A stretch of 64,000 nt of DNA from Shewanella jiangmenensis (GCF_018596335.1 NZ_JAHEPS010000003.1:310001-374000); one strand, 5' to 3'; shown: positions 7,301 to 16,269, counted from the stretch's first letter. The notes: generated by a model not told the origin, from the sequence alone. Made by a program: numbers and translations.

Positions 7301-7516
7301 ATGGCGACACTGAATGAGTTTTTGAAAAAGTTGGGCGAAGATGCGGCGCTGCTGGAGGCCTACAAAAAAGACCCCCAAGGGGTGATGCGTGCCAATGGCC
7401 TCAGAGATGATGAAATCCAGGCGGTGATGAGTGGCGATAAGAGCCAGCTTAAGTCCTTGGGTGGCGAAGAAGAGTTTCAGACCTATATTGTGGTGAATCA
7501 CGGCAACGATAACTGA
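7301..7516 (+). CDS. sonA: Borosin precursor peptide (SonA-like)
   Basis: A 71-aa peptide with a strong ribosome binding site (AAGGAG at 7289-7294). Residues 1-50 form the helical borosin-binding domain (NEFLKKLGEDAALLEAYKKD, then VMRANGL-DDEIQAVMSGD), resembling the Nif11/LigA-type leader of split borosin precursors. The C-terminal tail after a GG pair is the core: FQTYIVVNHGNDN. By alignment with S. oneidensis SonA, whose residues 63 and 65 are alpha-N-methylated, the predicted targets here are I63 and V65; this is inference. Its substrate role follows from the methyltransferase 200 bp upstream. The stop is six bases before the GGDEF gene, so all three are probably one transcript. No obvious cleavage protease is nearby. 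Confidence 0.92.
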   Translation: MATLNEFLKKLGEDAALLEAYKKDPQGVMRANGLRDDEIQAVMSGDKSQLKSLGGEEEFQTYIVVNHGNDN

Positions 7517-7522
7517 CCCTGG

Positions 7523-9439
7523 ATGCGAATTTTCACTTTCACTCTGTTCCTTGCCCTATCCCTTTCTGGAGGTAGGGCTTTCGGCGTTTCAATTGATGAG
7601 TCTCTAGATAAAATCGAAGAGACGATGAAGGCTTCGCCAGAAGAAGCAATTGCAGAGTTGCGACGATTCAATAAGTCTGATTTGTCTAAAGCGCAACTTG
7701 TTAGATTCGATATGTTGGAGGGGATTTATCGAATTTTTCAGGCAGATTATATAGTGGCGGTGAGTTCGCTCGAATCGGCATTGTCCAACAGTTCGAGTAC
7801 TCCGGAGAAAGTTCAAATCCTGGGATATCTGGCTACGGTGAGCTTCATTCAGAAGCGGTATTCCGAATCAATGGCTCACATCAGCGACATGCTGTCCCTC
7901 ATCAACACCATCGAAGATAAAGATATCCAGCGCAGCGCTTACATTCGCTTAGCCAGCCTGTACTTTCAAATGGGATTGTTCGATCAGGTCGGCATGTATG
8001 CCAGCAAGGCATTGAACCTGGCACCTGAGGACGCCGTTAAGGACATTTGTTACGCCAATCTCTATGTTGCTGCTTCCCTGATGAGGAGAGAAGAGCTCGC
8101 CAAGGCGTTGACTGCTTTTGAGCAAACACAGAGTTATTGCACGCAGCACAGCCTGCCACTGATTGCCACTATGGCAACGAAGGGGGCCGGCGAGGTCTAT
8201 CTTCTGGAAAGCAAAATTGCGCTTGCTGCTGCCCGCCTCGAACAGGCGTTGGCCGAATATGGCAAATTTGGGTTTGCGATCGAAATCCCCTCTACGCAAA
8301 GTCTGCTCGCGAAGGCATTTTTAGCCAGCGGAGATAGCGCAAAGGCAGGTGCGTTAGCGTCACAGGTGGTAGCCAATTCAGCTGCTGACGACAGAGCATT
8401 GCAAGATGCCTGGCTGGTACTGGCAGAAGTGGCTGCCGAGCGCGGTGATTACAAACAGGCCTTCGACGCCCGGCAGAAAGAAGTGGAATATGCCACCCGT
8501 ATTGTGGATGAAACCACGGCCCGGGAGATGGCCTATCAGGCGGCCAAGTTCAACTTCGAAGAGCAGCGACGGGAGATCTCACTGCTCAACAGCGAGCGCG
8601 ACGGTTATCTGGTACAGAAAGAAACCATTTCCAGAGAGCATTCGGGAGCCTTGATGGCCACGACTGTGCTTTTGGGGATTTGTACCTTTCTGTCGCTGAT
8701 ACTGGCGCTTGGATTGTCGCAGCGAAACCGCTTTATGCGCCTTGCTCAGCGTGATGGCCTCACCGGCACCTATAACCGTGCCACAGGTCAGGAAAAGAGT
8801 GAAAATGCGCTGGTAAGCTGCATGGCGGTGGGCGAGCCGGCATCACTGATTCTGCTCGATTTGGATTTCTTTAAGCGGATAAACGATGATTTTGGCCATG
8901 CCACCGGCGACTGGGCACTGAAAAAAGTGGTGGATGTGCTGCGCTCCGAGCTTAACCGCAACGTGAGCGGCGAGCATATTCTGTCCCGCTTTGGCGGTGA
9001 AGAATTTATGATTATGCTGCCCGGTATTTCAGGTGTTGAAGCCAGTGAGATTGCCCAGCAATGTCGGCGCGCCATCCATGAGGTTGACACCCATTACAGC
9101 GGCCACAAGTTCAGCTTAAGTGCAAGTTTTGGAGTGACTGAGCTTACCACCGACGACTTGAGCCTCGACCCCATGATAGTCCGTGCTGACCGCTCGCTTT
9201 ATATGGCAAAGCATTGCGGCCGCAATACCGTGGTGCTGGATGGGAAAGAGTTTTCTGATGTGCTAATGGGTGAGCCTAAGCAAGGTCCTGCGCCCAAAGA
9301 GGCTCCTCAAGCCCCTGAAAATATCGCAGGCAATCCACTTGCCCCTTCGGTTGCGGATGAGGTGGCAGCTGCCATGCCGCTTCTCGGTGGCGCGGTATCT
9401 GTTGCTGCCAAGGCACAAAAAGAGCGCGCGGGCAGCTAA
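7523..9439 (+). CDS. Membrane TPR-GGDEF diguanylate cyclase in the borosin operon
   Basis: A 638-aa protein: signal peptide (1-20), periplasmic helical TPR-like region (about 25-330), a coiled-coil stretch (about 340-372), a transmembrane helix (about 375-398) and a cytoplasmic GGDEF domain (about 405-572) with an intact GGEEF active site at 491-495. The RxxD inhibitory site upstream of GGEEF is missing (SGEH in its place). The C-terminal 60 residues are Pro/Ala-rich and disordered. It should make cyclic-di-GMP from GTP in response to a periplasmic signal. It begins six bases after the borosin precursor stop, so co-expression is likely; a functional link, such as sensing the peptide, is only inference. 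Confidence 0.92.
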   Translation: MRIFTFTLFLALSLSGGRAFGVSIDESLDKIEETMKASPEEAIAELRRFNKSDLSKAQLVRFDMLEGIYRIFQADYIVAVSSLESALSNSSSTPEKVQILGYLATVSFIQKRYSESMAHISDMLSLINTIEDKDIQRSAYIRLASLYFQMGLFDQVGMYASKALNLAPEDAVKDICYANLYVAASLMRREELAKALTAFEQTQSYCTQHSLPLIATMATKGAGEVYLLESKIALAAARLEQALAEYGKFGFAIEIPSTQSLLAKAFLASGDSAKAGALASQVVANSAADDRALQDAWLVLAEVAAERGDYKQAFDARQKEVEYATRIVDETTAREMAYQAAKFNFEEQRREISLLNSERDGYLVQKETISREHSGALMATTVLLGICTFLSLILALGLSQRNRFMRLAQRDGLTGTYNRATGQEKSENALVSCMAVGEPASLILLDLDFFKRINDDFGHATGDWALKKVVDVLRSELNRNVSGEHILSRFGGEEFMIMLPGISGVEASEIAQQCRRAIHEVDTHYSGHKFSLSASFGVTELTTDDLSLDPMIVRADRSLYMAKHCGRNTVVLDGKEFSDVLMGEPKQGPAPKEAPQAPENIAGNPLAPSVADEVAAAMPLLGGAVSVAAKAQKERAGS

Positions 9440-9488
9440 GCTCTTATCTGTACTTGCTTACCCTCTTTGTGGGCCGAGTTCCTTGCTG

Positions 9489-9540
9489 CTGAGCCTTTCA
9501 TCTGAGCCTTTCATCTGAGCCTTCAATCTGGGCCTTTCAT
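9489..9540. repeat. 13-bp unit repeated four times
   Basis: CTGAGCCTTTCAT at 9489-9501 and 9502-9514 (identical), then CTGAGCCTTCAAT at 9515-9527 and CTGGGCCTTTCAT at 9528-9540. It begins 50 bp after the GGDEF gene stop. Confidence 0.95.
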
Positions 9541-9835
9541 CTGGGATTTCCGCTTTAACAGCGCACCTTGAGCACAGCTTTCGAACTGAGAGGTGCTGCA
9601 GTGCGTCGCAAACAGAACCTTTAATGCAGAGCCTTTCAAGCAGAGCCTGTCGATGAGCGCATTTTTAACAACAACAGCTCGAGCGGTGCATCTGCTGCTG
9701 GGTAACGCCTGGCTGGCGTTGGATAAAGCAAGGCTGGCGTCGGGGTAAGCCCGGCTGAAGCCTACTGGCCGGGTTATTGCTGTGCCGATAAGTGCGCTTT
9801 GGCTCTGCTTCAATATGAGCGGCAATCGTTCAACC

Positions 9836-9919
9836 GCCATCTCTCAACAGCCATTGTCCCACTTCAAATTTTCAACAGCCATCTCTCAACAGCCATTGTC
9901 CCATTTCAAATTTTCAACA
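9836..9919. repeat. 42-bp unit repeated twice
   Basis: Copies at 9836-9877 and 9878-9919 begin GCCATCTCTCAACAGCC and differ at one base. A degenerate run of ACTTCCA words follows at about 9923-9952. Confidence 0.9.
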
Positions 9920-10657
9920 GGCAACTTCCAACTTCCAACTGCCAGCTTCCAGCGTCGGCGTCTATCAGCGATTGAGCAGTTTGCTGACCTTTTAAGGGCC
10001 ACAGCAATAGGTTTAAGCGTTTGCAGGCGCTGAAATTGCAAAATAATTTAAAAAATTTGAATTATTTTTTGCTTTGACCACTTGTTGCCAACTTGTTGAT
10101 CTGGCGACGTCCGCTCAAGCTGAGGTTGTCCTGTCAGTCAATTTTTTGCTGTTTACGTAAACGTAACATTGAAACGGTCGTTTGAATTTATGCTGTTTAA
10201 TTTTAGTTTTATGTTGCTGTAATTAAAGGTGATTTTTTTAATGCTCACTGTGTTGTTCGAAACAGGCTTATCGGCTTATACCAAAGTCAAATAGCGAAAA
10301 TACTGTACCAATAAATTTACGATTGGTAATTAAAATACGTAATAAATTACATCATGGCAGGCGTGGTTAGTTGGTAAGACAACTTTCCGTAAATATTAGA
10401 TGATGTTCTCGATCTATTTTCAAAGATATTGAATGTTATGAATTTAAATCGTGTTTCTTGTTTTGGTCTTACCAATTTTACTGGCATTTTTTGACCGTTA
10501 TTTACCCATTTTCTCGCCTGGTGGACTGTTGCAATTACAAATGTTTCTCGCTAGTTTTTTGTCTGAAACGAACATTTGGCGGATTTGAGTGTGTGCCGAT
10601 GAACGTTGTAATGGTTAAGCAGTGCGATATCGGCGCAGCGCCAAAACTCAGCGTTGT

Positions 10658-10693
10658 GAACGATGTAACGAACGATGCTGCGAACGATGCGGT
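10658..10693. repeat. 12-bp unit repeated three times
   Basis: GAACGATGTAAC, GAACGATGCTGC and GAACGATGCGGT follow one another at 10658-10669, 10670-10681 and 10682-10693. A second loose array of GCACTGACGATGTA-like words follows at about 10748-10792. Confidence 0.85.
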
Positions 10694-10840
10694 AAAGCCT
10701 GGCGAAGAGACATAGTCGCCAGCCTTGATAAAGCCGCAGCGCAACAGGCACTGACGATGTAGGCACAGACGCTGTAAGCACTGACGAATCATTTATGAAC
10801 GCAAGGCACACCGAAGCCACCAACAGCCGGGGATAACGAG

Positions 10841-12487
10841 ATGACAGAGCAAATGCTGGAACAGCCACACACTATGCAAACAGCCACAATGCAGGGATTG
10901 GAGATAGTCGGACACCAGGTCGATGGCCAGGATGAGCTGTTTAGTGAAGGTGCACTGGCGCTGCTCGGTTCGCTGTGCCGTGAATTTGCTGCCGATGTGG
11001 ATGGTTTGCTGGAAAAGCGTAAAGCCCGTCAGGCCCGTATCGATAAAGGCGAGCTGCCGGACTTTTTGCCTGAGACCCGCGCCATCCGTGACGGCAAATG
11101 GTCTATTCGCGGCATCCCAGATGATTTGAAAGACCGCCGGGTTGAGATCACCGGGCCGGTTGACCGTAAAATGATCATTAACGCCCTCAATGCCAACGTA
11201 AAAGTGTTTATGGCGGACTTTGAGGACTCGCTGGCGCCGAGCTGGGAAAAGGTGGTCACAGGCCAGCTTAACCTGCGTGATGCGGTGCGCGGCACCATTG
11301 AATACACAGCGCCTGAGACCGGCAAGCAGTATCGGCTCAAGGAAAAAACCGCGGTGCTCATCGCCCGTGTACGTGGCTTGCATCTCAAAGAAAAACACGT
11401 GCGCTTTAACGGCAAAGCCATTCCGGGCGCCCTGTTTGATTTCGCACTCTATTTTTACCACAACTACCGCCAGCTGCTGGCCAAGGGCAGTGGACCATAT
11501 TTTTACGTGCCCAAGCTTGAGAGCCATCTGGAGGCGCGCTGGTGGGCCAAGGTGTTTGCCTTTACCGAAGAGCGCTTTTGCCTGCAGCCCGGCACCATCA
11601 AGTGTACCTGTCTGATTGAAACCCTGCCGGCGGTCTTCGAGATGGACGAAATTCTGTATGAGCTGCGCTCCAATATCGTCGCGCTCAACTGCGGCCGCTG
11701 GGATTATATTTTCAGCTACATCAAGACCTTGAAGAATCACCCCGACCGAGTGCTGCCGGACCGTCAGCAGGTGACCATGGATAAGCCATTCCTCAGTGCC
11801 TATTCACGTTTGCTGGTCAAGACCTGCCACAAGCGCGGTGCACTGGCGATGGGCGGCATGGCGGCCTTTATTCCCGCCAAGGATGCCGAGGCCAATCGTC
11901 TGGTGCTGGAGCGGGTGTGCCGCGACAAGGAGCTCGAAGCCCGTAATGGCCACGATGGCACCTGGGTGGCGCACCCCGGCCTTGCCGACACCGCCATGGC
12001 GGTATTCAACCAGTTCATTGGCGATGGCAGCGGTAATCAGTTGCACATCACCCGCGATGTAGACGCGCCGATTTTGGCCGCCGAGCTGCTTAAACCCTGC
12101 GAGGGCGAGCGCACCGAGCATGGCATGCGCCTTAATATCCGCATCGCGCTGCAGTACATCGAAGCCTGGATAAGCGGTAACGGCTGCGTGCCTATCTACG
12201 GCTTGATGGAAGATGCGGCTACGGCAGAAATTTCCCGCGCCTCTATCTGGCAGTGGATCCGCCACGGCAAGAGTTTGTCCAACGGCAAGCCGGTGACCAA
12301 GGCGCTGCTCAGGGAGATGCTGGTAGAGGAGCTTGCCAACGTCAAAGAAGAAGTCGGCAGCGAGCGCTTCACCCACGGCAAGTTTACCCAGGCGGCGGTG
12401 CTGCTCGAAGACATCACCACCGCCGACACCCTGGTGGAATTTCTGACGCTGCCCGGCTACGAGCTGCTGACACAAAACACCAAGTAA
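10841..12487 (+). CDS. aceB: Malate synthase A
   Basis: A 548-aa malate synthase of the A type. It condenses glyoxylate with acetyl-CoA to malate in the glyoxylate shunt. Seen: the family segments FMADFEDSLAPSW, YFYVPKLESHLEA, CLIETLPAVFEMDEILYEL (with the Glu and Asp that bind magnesium), and the GGMAAFIP and NGHDGTWVAHPGL region near the end of the barrel. The first 17 residues (MTEQMLEQPHTMQTATM) are poorly conserved in type, and an internal start cannot be excluded. It is followed by aceA after 74 bp, with a stable hairpin between. Expression on acetate or fatty acids is expected but no operator is identified. Confidence 0.96.
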   Translation: MTEQMLEQPHTMQTATMQGLEIVGHQVDGQDELFSEGALALLGSLCREFAADVDGLLEKRKARQARIDKGELPDFLPETRAIRDGKWSIRGIPDDLKDRRVEITGPVDRKMIINALNANVKVFMADFEDSLAPSWEKVVTGQLNLRDAVRGTIEYTAPETGKQYRLKEKTAVLIARVRGLHLKEKHVRFNGKAIPGALFDFALYFYHNYRQLLAKGSGPYFYVPKLESHLEARWWAKVFAFTEERFCLQPGTIKCTCLIETLPAVFEMDEILYELRSNIVALNCGRWDYIFSYIKTLKNHPDRVLPDRQQVTMDKPFLSAYSRLLVKTCHKRGALAMGGMAAFIPAKDAEANRLVLERVCRDKELEARNGHDGTWVAHPGLADTAMAVFNQFIGDGSGNQLHITRDVDAPILAAELLKPCEGERTEHGMRLNIRIALQYIEAWISGNGCVPIYGLMEDAATAEISRASIWQWIRHGKSLSNGKPVTKALLREMLVEELANVKEEVGSERFTHGKFTQAAVLLEDITTADTLVEFLTLPGYELLTQNTK

Positions 12488-12508
12488 CACCTTAACAAAC
12501 AAGTAAAA

Positions 12509-12531
12509 ACCCACCGGTAATGCCGGTGGGC
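12509..12531 (+). other. Intercistronic hairpin between aceB and aceA
   Basis: The stem CCCACCGG-N5-CCGGTGGG at 12510-12530 is not followed by a T run, so it is less likely to be a terminator than an mRNA-processing or stabilising hairpin. It may let aceA transcript accumulate above aceB. Confidence 0.6.
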
Positions 12532-12561
12532 TGGCACCCTACACCCCAAAGGAGACACACC

Positions 12562-13881
12562 ATGAGCAAATACGTTAGCCGTCAGGCGCAAATCGACGCA
12601 CTGAAAAAGGACTGGGCTGAGAATCCACGTTGGAAGGGCGTTCGTCGTCCTTACACCGCCGAAGAAGTGGTTTCCCTGCGCGGCTCCTTTGTGCCTGAAA
12701 ACACCATTGCCCAGCGCGGCGCCGAGAAGCTGTGGGATCTGGTCAATGGCGGCGCCAAAAAGGGCTACGTAAATTCGCTCGGTGCGCTGACTGGCGGCCA
12801 GGCGGTGCAGCAGGCCAAGGCCGGTATCGAAGCCATTTATCTGTCAGGTTGGCAGGTAGCCGCCGACGCAAACCTTGCCGGCACCATGTATCCCGATCAG
12901 TCACTGTATCCAGCCAACTCTGTGCCGGCTGTGGTTGGCCGTATCAACAACTCGTTCCGCCGAGCCGACCAAATTCAGTGGAGCAATGGTGTTGGTCCTG
13001 AGGATGAGAAGTTTGTCGACTACTTCCTGCCGATCGTGGCCGATGCCGAAGCCGGTTTTGGCGGGGTACTGAACGCCTATGAGCTGATGAAGGCGATGAT
13101 CGATGCCGGTGCCGGTGGGGTTCACTTTGAAGATCAGCTGGCCTCGGTGAAAAAATGCGGCCACATGGGCGGTAAGGTGCTGGTACCGACTCAGGAAGCG
13201 GTGCAAAAGCTGGTGGCTGCCCGTCTGGCGGCCGACGTAAGCGGCGTACCGACCCTGGTGATTGCCCGTACCGATGCCAACGCGGCTGACTTGCTGACCT
13301 CCGATTGCGACCCGTACGATCGTGACTTTGTCACCGGCGAGCGCACCAGTGAAGGTTTCTACCGTGTCCGTGCCGGTCTTGATCAGGCTATCGCCCGTGG
13401 TCTGGCTTATGCGCCTTACGCCGACCTTATCTGGTGTGAAACCGCCAAGCCAGACCTCGAAGAAGCGCGCCGTTTCGCCGAGGCGATTCATGCCAAGTAT
13501 CCGGATCAGCTGCTGGCCTATAACTGCTCGCCTTCGTTCAACTGGAAGAAGAATCTGGACGATGCCACCATCGCCAAGTTCCAGCAGGCGCTGTCAGACA
13601 TGGGCTACAAGTACCAGTTCATCACCCTGGCCGGTATTCACAACATGTGGTTCAACATGTTTGACCTTGCCTACGATTACGCCCGTGGCGAAGGCATGAA
13701 GCACTATGTTGAAAAGGTTCAGGAAGCCGAGTTTGCGGCGGCCAGTAAGGGTTACACCTTCGTGGCGCACCAGCAGGAAGTGGGTACAGGTTATTTCGAT
13801 AAGATGACCACCATCATCCAGGGCGGCGAGTCCTCGGTGACGGCGCTTACCGGCTCGACCGAAGAAGAGCAGTTTCACTGA
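12562..13881 (+). CDS. aceA: Isocitrate lyase
   Basis: A 439-aa isocitrate lyase, cleaving isocitrate to succinate and glyoxylate. The catalytic loop is present (KKCGHMGGK), as are the magnesium-site segments [26 protein letters not shown] and the FEDQLAS motif, and the C-terminal SPSFNWKK region. The start at 12562 (MSKYVSRQ) follows AAAGGAGACACACC; an upstream in-frame ATG at 12520 lies in the intercistronic hairpin and is unlikely. It is second in the aceBA operon, and its end is followed by small direct repeats and two terminators. Confidence 0.97.
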   Translation: MSKYVSRQAQIDALKKDWAENPRWKGVRRPYTAEEVVSLRGSFVPENTIAQRGAEKLWDLVNGGAKKGYVNSLGALTGGQAVQQAKAGIEAIYLSGWQVAADANLAGTMYPDQSLYPANSVPAVVGRINNSFRRADQIQWSNGVGPEDEKFVDYFLPIVADAEAGFGGVLNAYELMKAMIDAGAGGVHFEDQLASVKKCGHMGGKVLVPTQEAVQKLVAARLAADVSGVPTLVIARTDANAADLLTSDCDPYDRDFVTGERTSEGFYRVRAGLDQAIARGLAYAPYADLIWCETAKPDLEEARRFAEAIHAKYPDQLLAYNCSPSFNWKKNLDDATIAKFQQALSDMGYKYQFITLAGIHNMWFNMFDLAYDYARGEGMKHYVEKVQEAEFAAASKGYTFVAHQQEVGTGYFDKMTTIIQGGESSVTALTGSTEEEQFH

Positions 13882-13956
13882 TTGCCTGGGCAAGTGATTT
13901 ACAGTGCGAGTGACTTTTAGTTCGACTGATTGGCAGCTCGCCTGATTTAACGTTTC

Positions 13957-14004
13957 ACAGTTTTAAGGTTCTACAGTTTTAAGGTTCTACAGTTTTAACG
14001 TTGT
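13957..14004. repeat. 16-bp unit repeated three times
   Basis: ACAGTTTTAAGGTTCT occurs at 13957-13972 and 13973-13988, with a third changed copy at 13989-14004. It lies just after aceA, in a stretch that also repeats TGATT words starting at the aceA stop codon. Confidence 0.9.
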
Positions 14005-14028
14005 GCCACAGTCTTTGGCTGTGTTGTG

Positions 14029-14064
14029 CCCGCGCGGTGAACCTACGCGCCGCGCGGGATTTTT
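14029..14064 (+). terminator. Terminator of the aceBA operon
   Basis: The stem CCCGCGCGG (14029-14037) / CCGCGCGGG (14050-14058) is followed by ATTTTT. Confidence 0.85.
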
Positions 14065-14139
14065 CTCCTCCGGGAGATGGCTCCACCCTGATGTTATGTC
14101 TGCTTTACTTTACGATTTTCAACCACGTTGCTTGTGTTT

Positions 14140-14169
14140 CGCGGCCTTGTCCAGGCCGCGCTTTTTTTT
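14140..14169 (+). terminator. Second terminator after aceA
   Basis: The stem CGCGGCC-N7-GGCCGCG (14140-14160) is followed by a run of eight T, about 75 bp beyond the first terminator, giving a tandem arrangement. On the other strand there is no T run. Confidence 0.8.
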
Positions 14170-14291
14170 GCTAAAACCATAACAGGTGTCATTATTTTGA
14201 CCAGTCGCGCAAAAGATGCACCCGCCGTATCGCCACCGGCACAAATCCCTGTCTATAATCGAAAAACATTCTCTTTACATCTGGACGGTCA

Positions 14292-15758
14292 GTGAAAAGC
14301 AGTAACGGCGAACCCAAGGGCGTGGATTATTGGACCAAGCGCATCAGTGAGCAGGAAATGCCTGCGCTGTGCTCCACGGTAAAAACACTTGAGAAGCTTG
14401 CCAAGGATGACGTGTCTTCGATGACCATACTGGGGCGCAGCGTGATGCACGACAATGCGCTCACCTCGCGTATTCTGCGGGTGGCCAACAGCGCCACCTA
14501 CAACAAGGGCATCAATCAGGTGACCACCGTCAGCCGCGCCGCTGTGGTGCTGGGCTTTGATACCATTCGCAATATCTGTATTACCGCCAAACTGCTTTCC
14601 AGTCTGCTCGAAAATAAAAACCTCTCTCCCGGCGTATATCAGCGACTGCTTAAGCTGATGGCGCGCTCGTTTCAGGCGGCGATGCTGGCGCGGATGATGC
14701 TGGCCGGTCACGATGAAGAGATGCGCGAAGAAGTGTTTATTGCCGCGCTTTTGTATCACCTTGGCGAGAGTGCGTTCTGGAGTATGGGCGGCCCGCTTGC
14801 CAATGAACTCGATAAGGCGCTTGGCGGAGTAGAGGATCCGGTAGCGGTTTTATCTGAAGTGCGCGAGCACCTTGGGGCGAGTTTTAGTCAGCTCACGCAG
14901 GGCATTGCCCGTAACTGGGGCCTTGGCGAAGTGCTGCTTAAATCGCTGAATAACCCGGATGACCGCACGCCGGAAATCCGCACCATTTTTGTGGCCAACA
15001 AACTTGCCCAGGAGCTTGGTGAAACCTATCCCGATTTCAATGAGCTCGAAAAGCGCGTTAAACAAGCGGCCGACATGATGGGCATAAAGCCGGAAGAGTT
15101 CAAAAGCCGCGCTATTAAGTGTGCCGAGGCGACCCATAAACTTGCCGATGCCTATGGCGCCAAAGTGCTGGTGGATTATCTGCCAAACACCGAACGGCTG
15201 AGCGCCGCCGAAGAGGCGCAGCAAAGCGGCCGCTGGCGTGAGGGGGACTTGGCGCTGCAGCTGAAAAAGCTCAAAGAGCTGACCGGCTTTGCCATTAATC
15301 GTACCGACATCAATCAGGTGATGCAGACCACCCTTGAAGGCATGTTGCAGGGCATAGGTGTGGATTCCTGCGCTGTGCTGCTCTTGTCGCCGAGCCGCAA
15401 AATGTTGCAGCCAAGGATAGTGCTTGGCGAGAACAGCGACGCCATCAAACGAGATTTTGTTATCGATATCAGCGAGAGCGAGCATCTGTTTAAGCAGGCG
15501 ATTGAGCTTAAACAGGCGTTTTGGGTGGATTCGCCCGACTCGGCGCGCTGGCGTATGTATCTTGATGAGGCGCTCAGAAAGCGCCTGTCAAAAACCGGCT
15601 TTTTGATAGCGCCGATGGAAGTGGATGGCAAAGTGATTGGCCTCTTCTTTGCCGACAGAGGCGTGTCCGGGCGCAGTTTTGATGAAGATGCCTTTGGCAG
15701 CTTTACCCACTTCACCCAGCTCGCCAACGTGTGTTTTTCAGCCTCAGTGCGCGCCTGA
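14292..15758 (+). CDS. HDOD domain protein with C-terminal GAF-like domain
   Basis: A 488-aa cytoplasmic protein. Residues about 15-230 form an HDOD domain (EQEMPALCSTVKTLEKLAKD, SRILRVANSATYN, TVSRAAVVLGFDTIRNI), an HD-like fold lacking the HD metal pair that usually serves as a signalling scaffold. Residues about 325-485 look like a GAF domain (DINQVMQTTLEGMLQGIGVD, APMEVDGKVIGLFFADRG). The start is GTG with a weak ribosome binding site. Such proteins are common in Shewanella and are often linked to stress or second-messenger signalling; the ligand and partner are unknown. It stands alone between two terminators and a convergent gene. Confidence 0.85.
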   Translation: MKSSNGEPKGVDYWTKRISEQEMPALCSTVKTLEKLAKDDVSSMTILGRSVMHDNALTSRILRVANSATYNKGINQVTTVSRAAVVLGFDTIRNICITAKLLSSLLENKNLSPGVYQRLLKLMARSFQAAMLARMMLAGHDEEMREEVFIAALLYHLGESAFWSMGGPLANELDKALGGVEDPVAVLSEVREHLGASFSQLTQGIARNWGLGEVLLKSLNNPDDRTPEIRTIFVANKLAQELGETYPDFNELEKRVKQAADMMGIKPEEFKSRAIKCAEATHKLADAYGAKVLVDYLPNTERLSAAEEAQQSGRWREGDLALQLKKLKELTGFAINRTDINQVMQTTLEGMLQGIGVDSCAVLLLSPSRKMLQPRIVLGENSDAIKRDFVIDISESEHLFKQAIELKQAFWVDSPDSARWRMYLDEALRKRLSKTGFLIAPMEVDGKVIGLFFADRGVSGRSFDEDAFGSFTHFTQLANVCFSASVRA

Positions 15759-16229
15759 GGCCGCTTTACGTTCAAAGGCGCTGATGGTTGCCGTGACCTC
15801 TTTGGCAACTTCGTTTGGCACCGGAATACTCAGATGATATTGCACCACTTTCCAGCCCTCCTCGGTTAATACCATAGCGCCAGTGCCTCGGGTGGTGCCG
15901 TATTTGGCGTTTGTCAGCAGCTCATCAAATATCAGCATCTCGCCGCGCTCGATAAAGTGGCGCACCGTGGGTTGGTAGTCCCAGCCCTTGGTCGGCTCGG
16001 CGTAACGGCGAAATTCGCCCATGTTCCAGCGCTCGCTGGCATCGGTGCCGATAAACACCGCATCCTGGCTGTAGAGGGCGAAATAGGCTGGCCAATCGGC
16101 GTGGGCGGCGTGCCGGTGCAGGGCATCGAGTACGGCGGCGGCCTCTTTTTGCTCGGCGTCACCGGCATAGAGTCCGGTGCTCATCAGGCCTGCCAGCAGG
16201 GCGAGGGCGCTAAGGTAAGGTTTTGCCAT
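15744..16229 (-). CDS. Exported NTF2/SnoaL-like protein
   Basis: A 161-aa protein from MAKPYLSALA, with a signal peptide of about 21 residues ending LMSTGLYAGDA. The remainder is a cone-shaped NTF2-like (DUF4440-type) domain (VLDALHRHAAHADWPAYFALYSQDAVFIGTD, then WKVVQYHLSIPVPN). This fold serves many functions, and the ligand or reaction cannot be told. A longer ORF opening 42 codons upstream overlaps the mtfA 3' end and is rejected as a start. The gene overlaps the HDOD gene's last 15 bases tail to tail. Confidence 0.8.
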   Translation of the reverse strand: MAKPYLSALALLAGLMSTGLYAGDAEQKEAAAVLDALHRHAAHADWPAYFALYSQDAVFIGTDASERWNMGEFRRYAEPTKGWDYQPTVRHFIERGEMLIFDELLTNAKYGTTRGTGAMVLTEEGWKVVQYHLSIPVPNEVAKEVTATISAFERKAASGAH

Positions 16230-16269
16230 CTTAAAGGTCTTGTGGTTATGGATTGGATTGACCACGTTA

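Larger units (their letters stand above)
9440..10840. other. 1.4-kb gap rich in short tandem duplications
   Basis: No convincing gene on either strand. From left to right it holds a 13-bp x 4 array (9489-9540), a 42-bp x 2 array (9836-9919), an AT-rich stretch at about 10030-10560 with a distant 10-bp inverted repeat (TTGGTAAGAC at 10371-10380, GTCTTACCAA at 10466-10475), and a 12-bp x 3 array (10658-10693). The ORFs at 9782-10033 and 10458-10715 lie across the repeats or lack a ribosome binding site. The aceB promoter must lie near the right end. Confidence 0.7.

Noticed and set aside
9782-10033. 83-codon ORF over the 42-bp repeats
   Set aside because: Its translation is repeat-derived (PLSHFKFSTAISQQ twice) with no sign of a protein fold.
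10458-10715. 85-codon ORF upstream of aceB
   Set aside because: It has no ribosome binding site, and its C-terminal part is made by the 12-bp repeats.
12509-12531. aceB-aceA hairpin as a terminator
   Set aside because: No T run follows on the plus strand.
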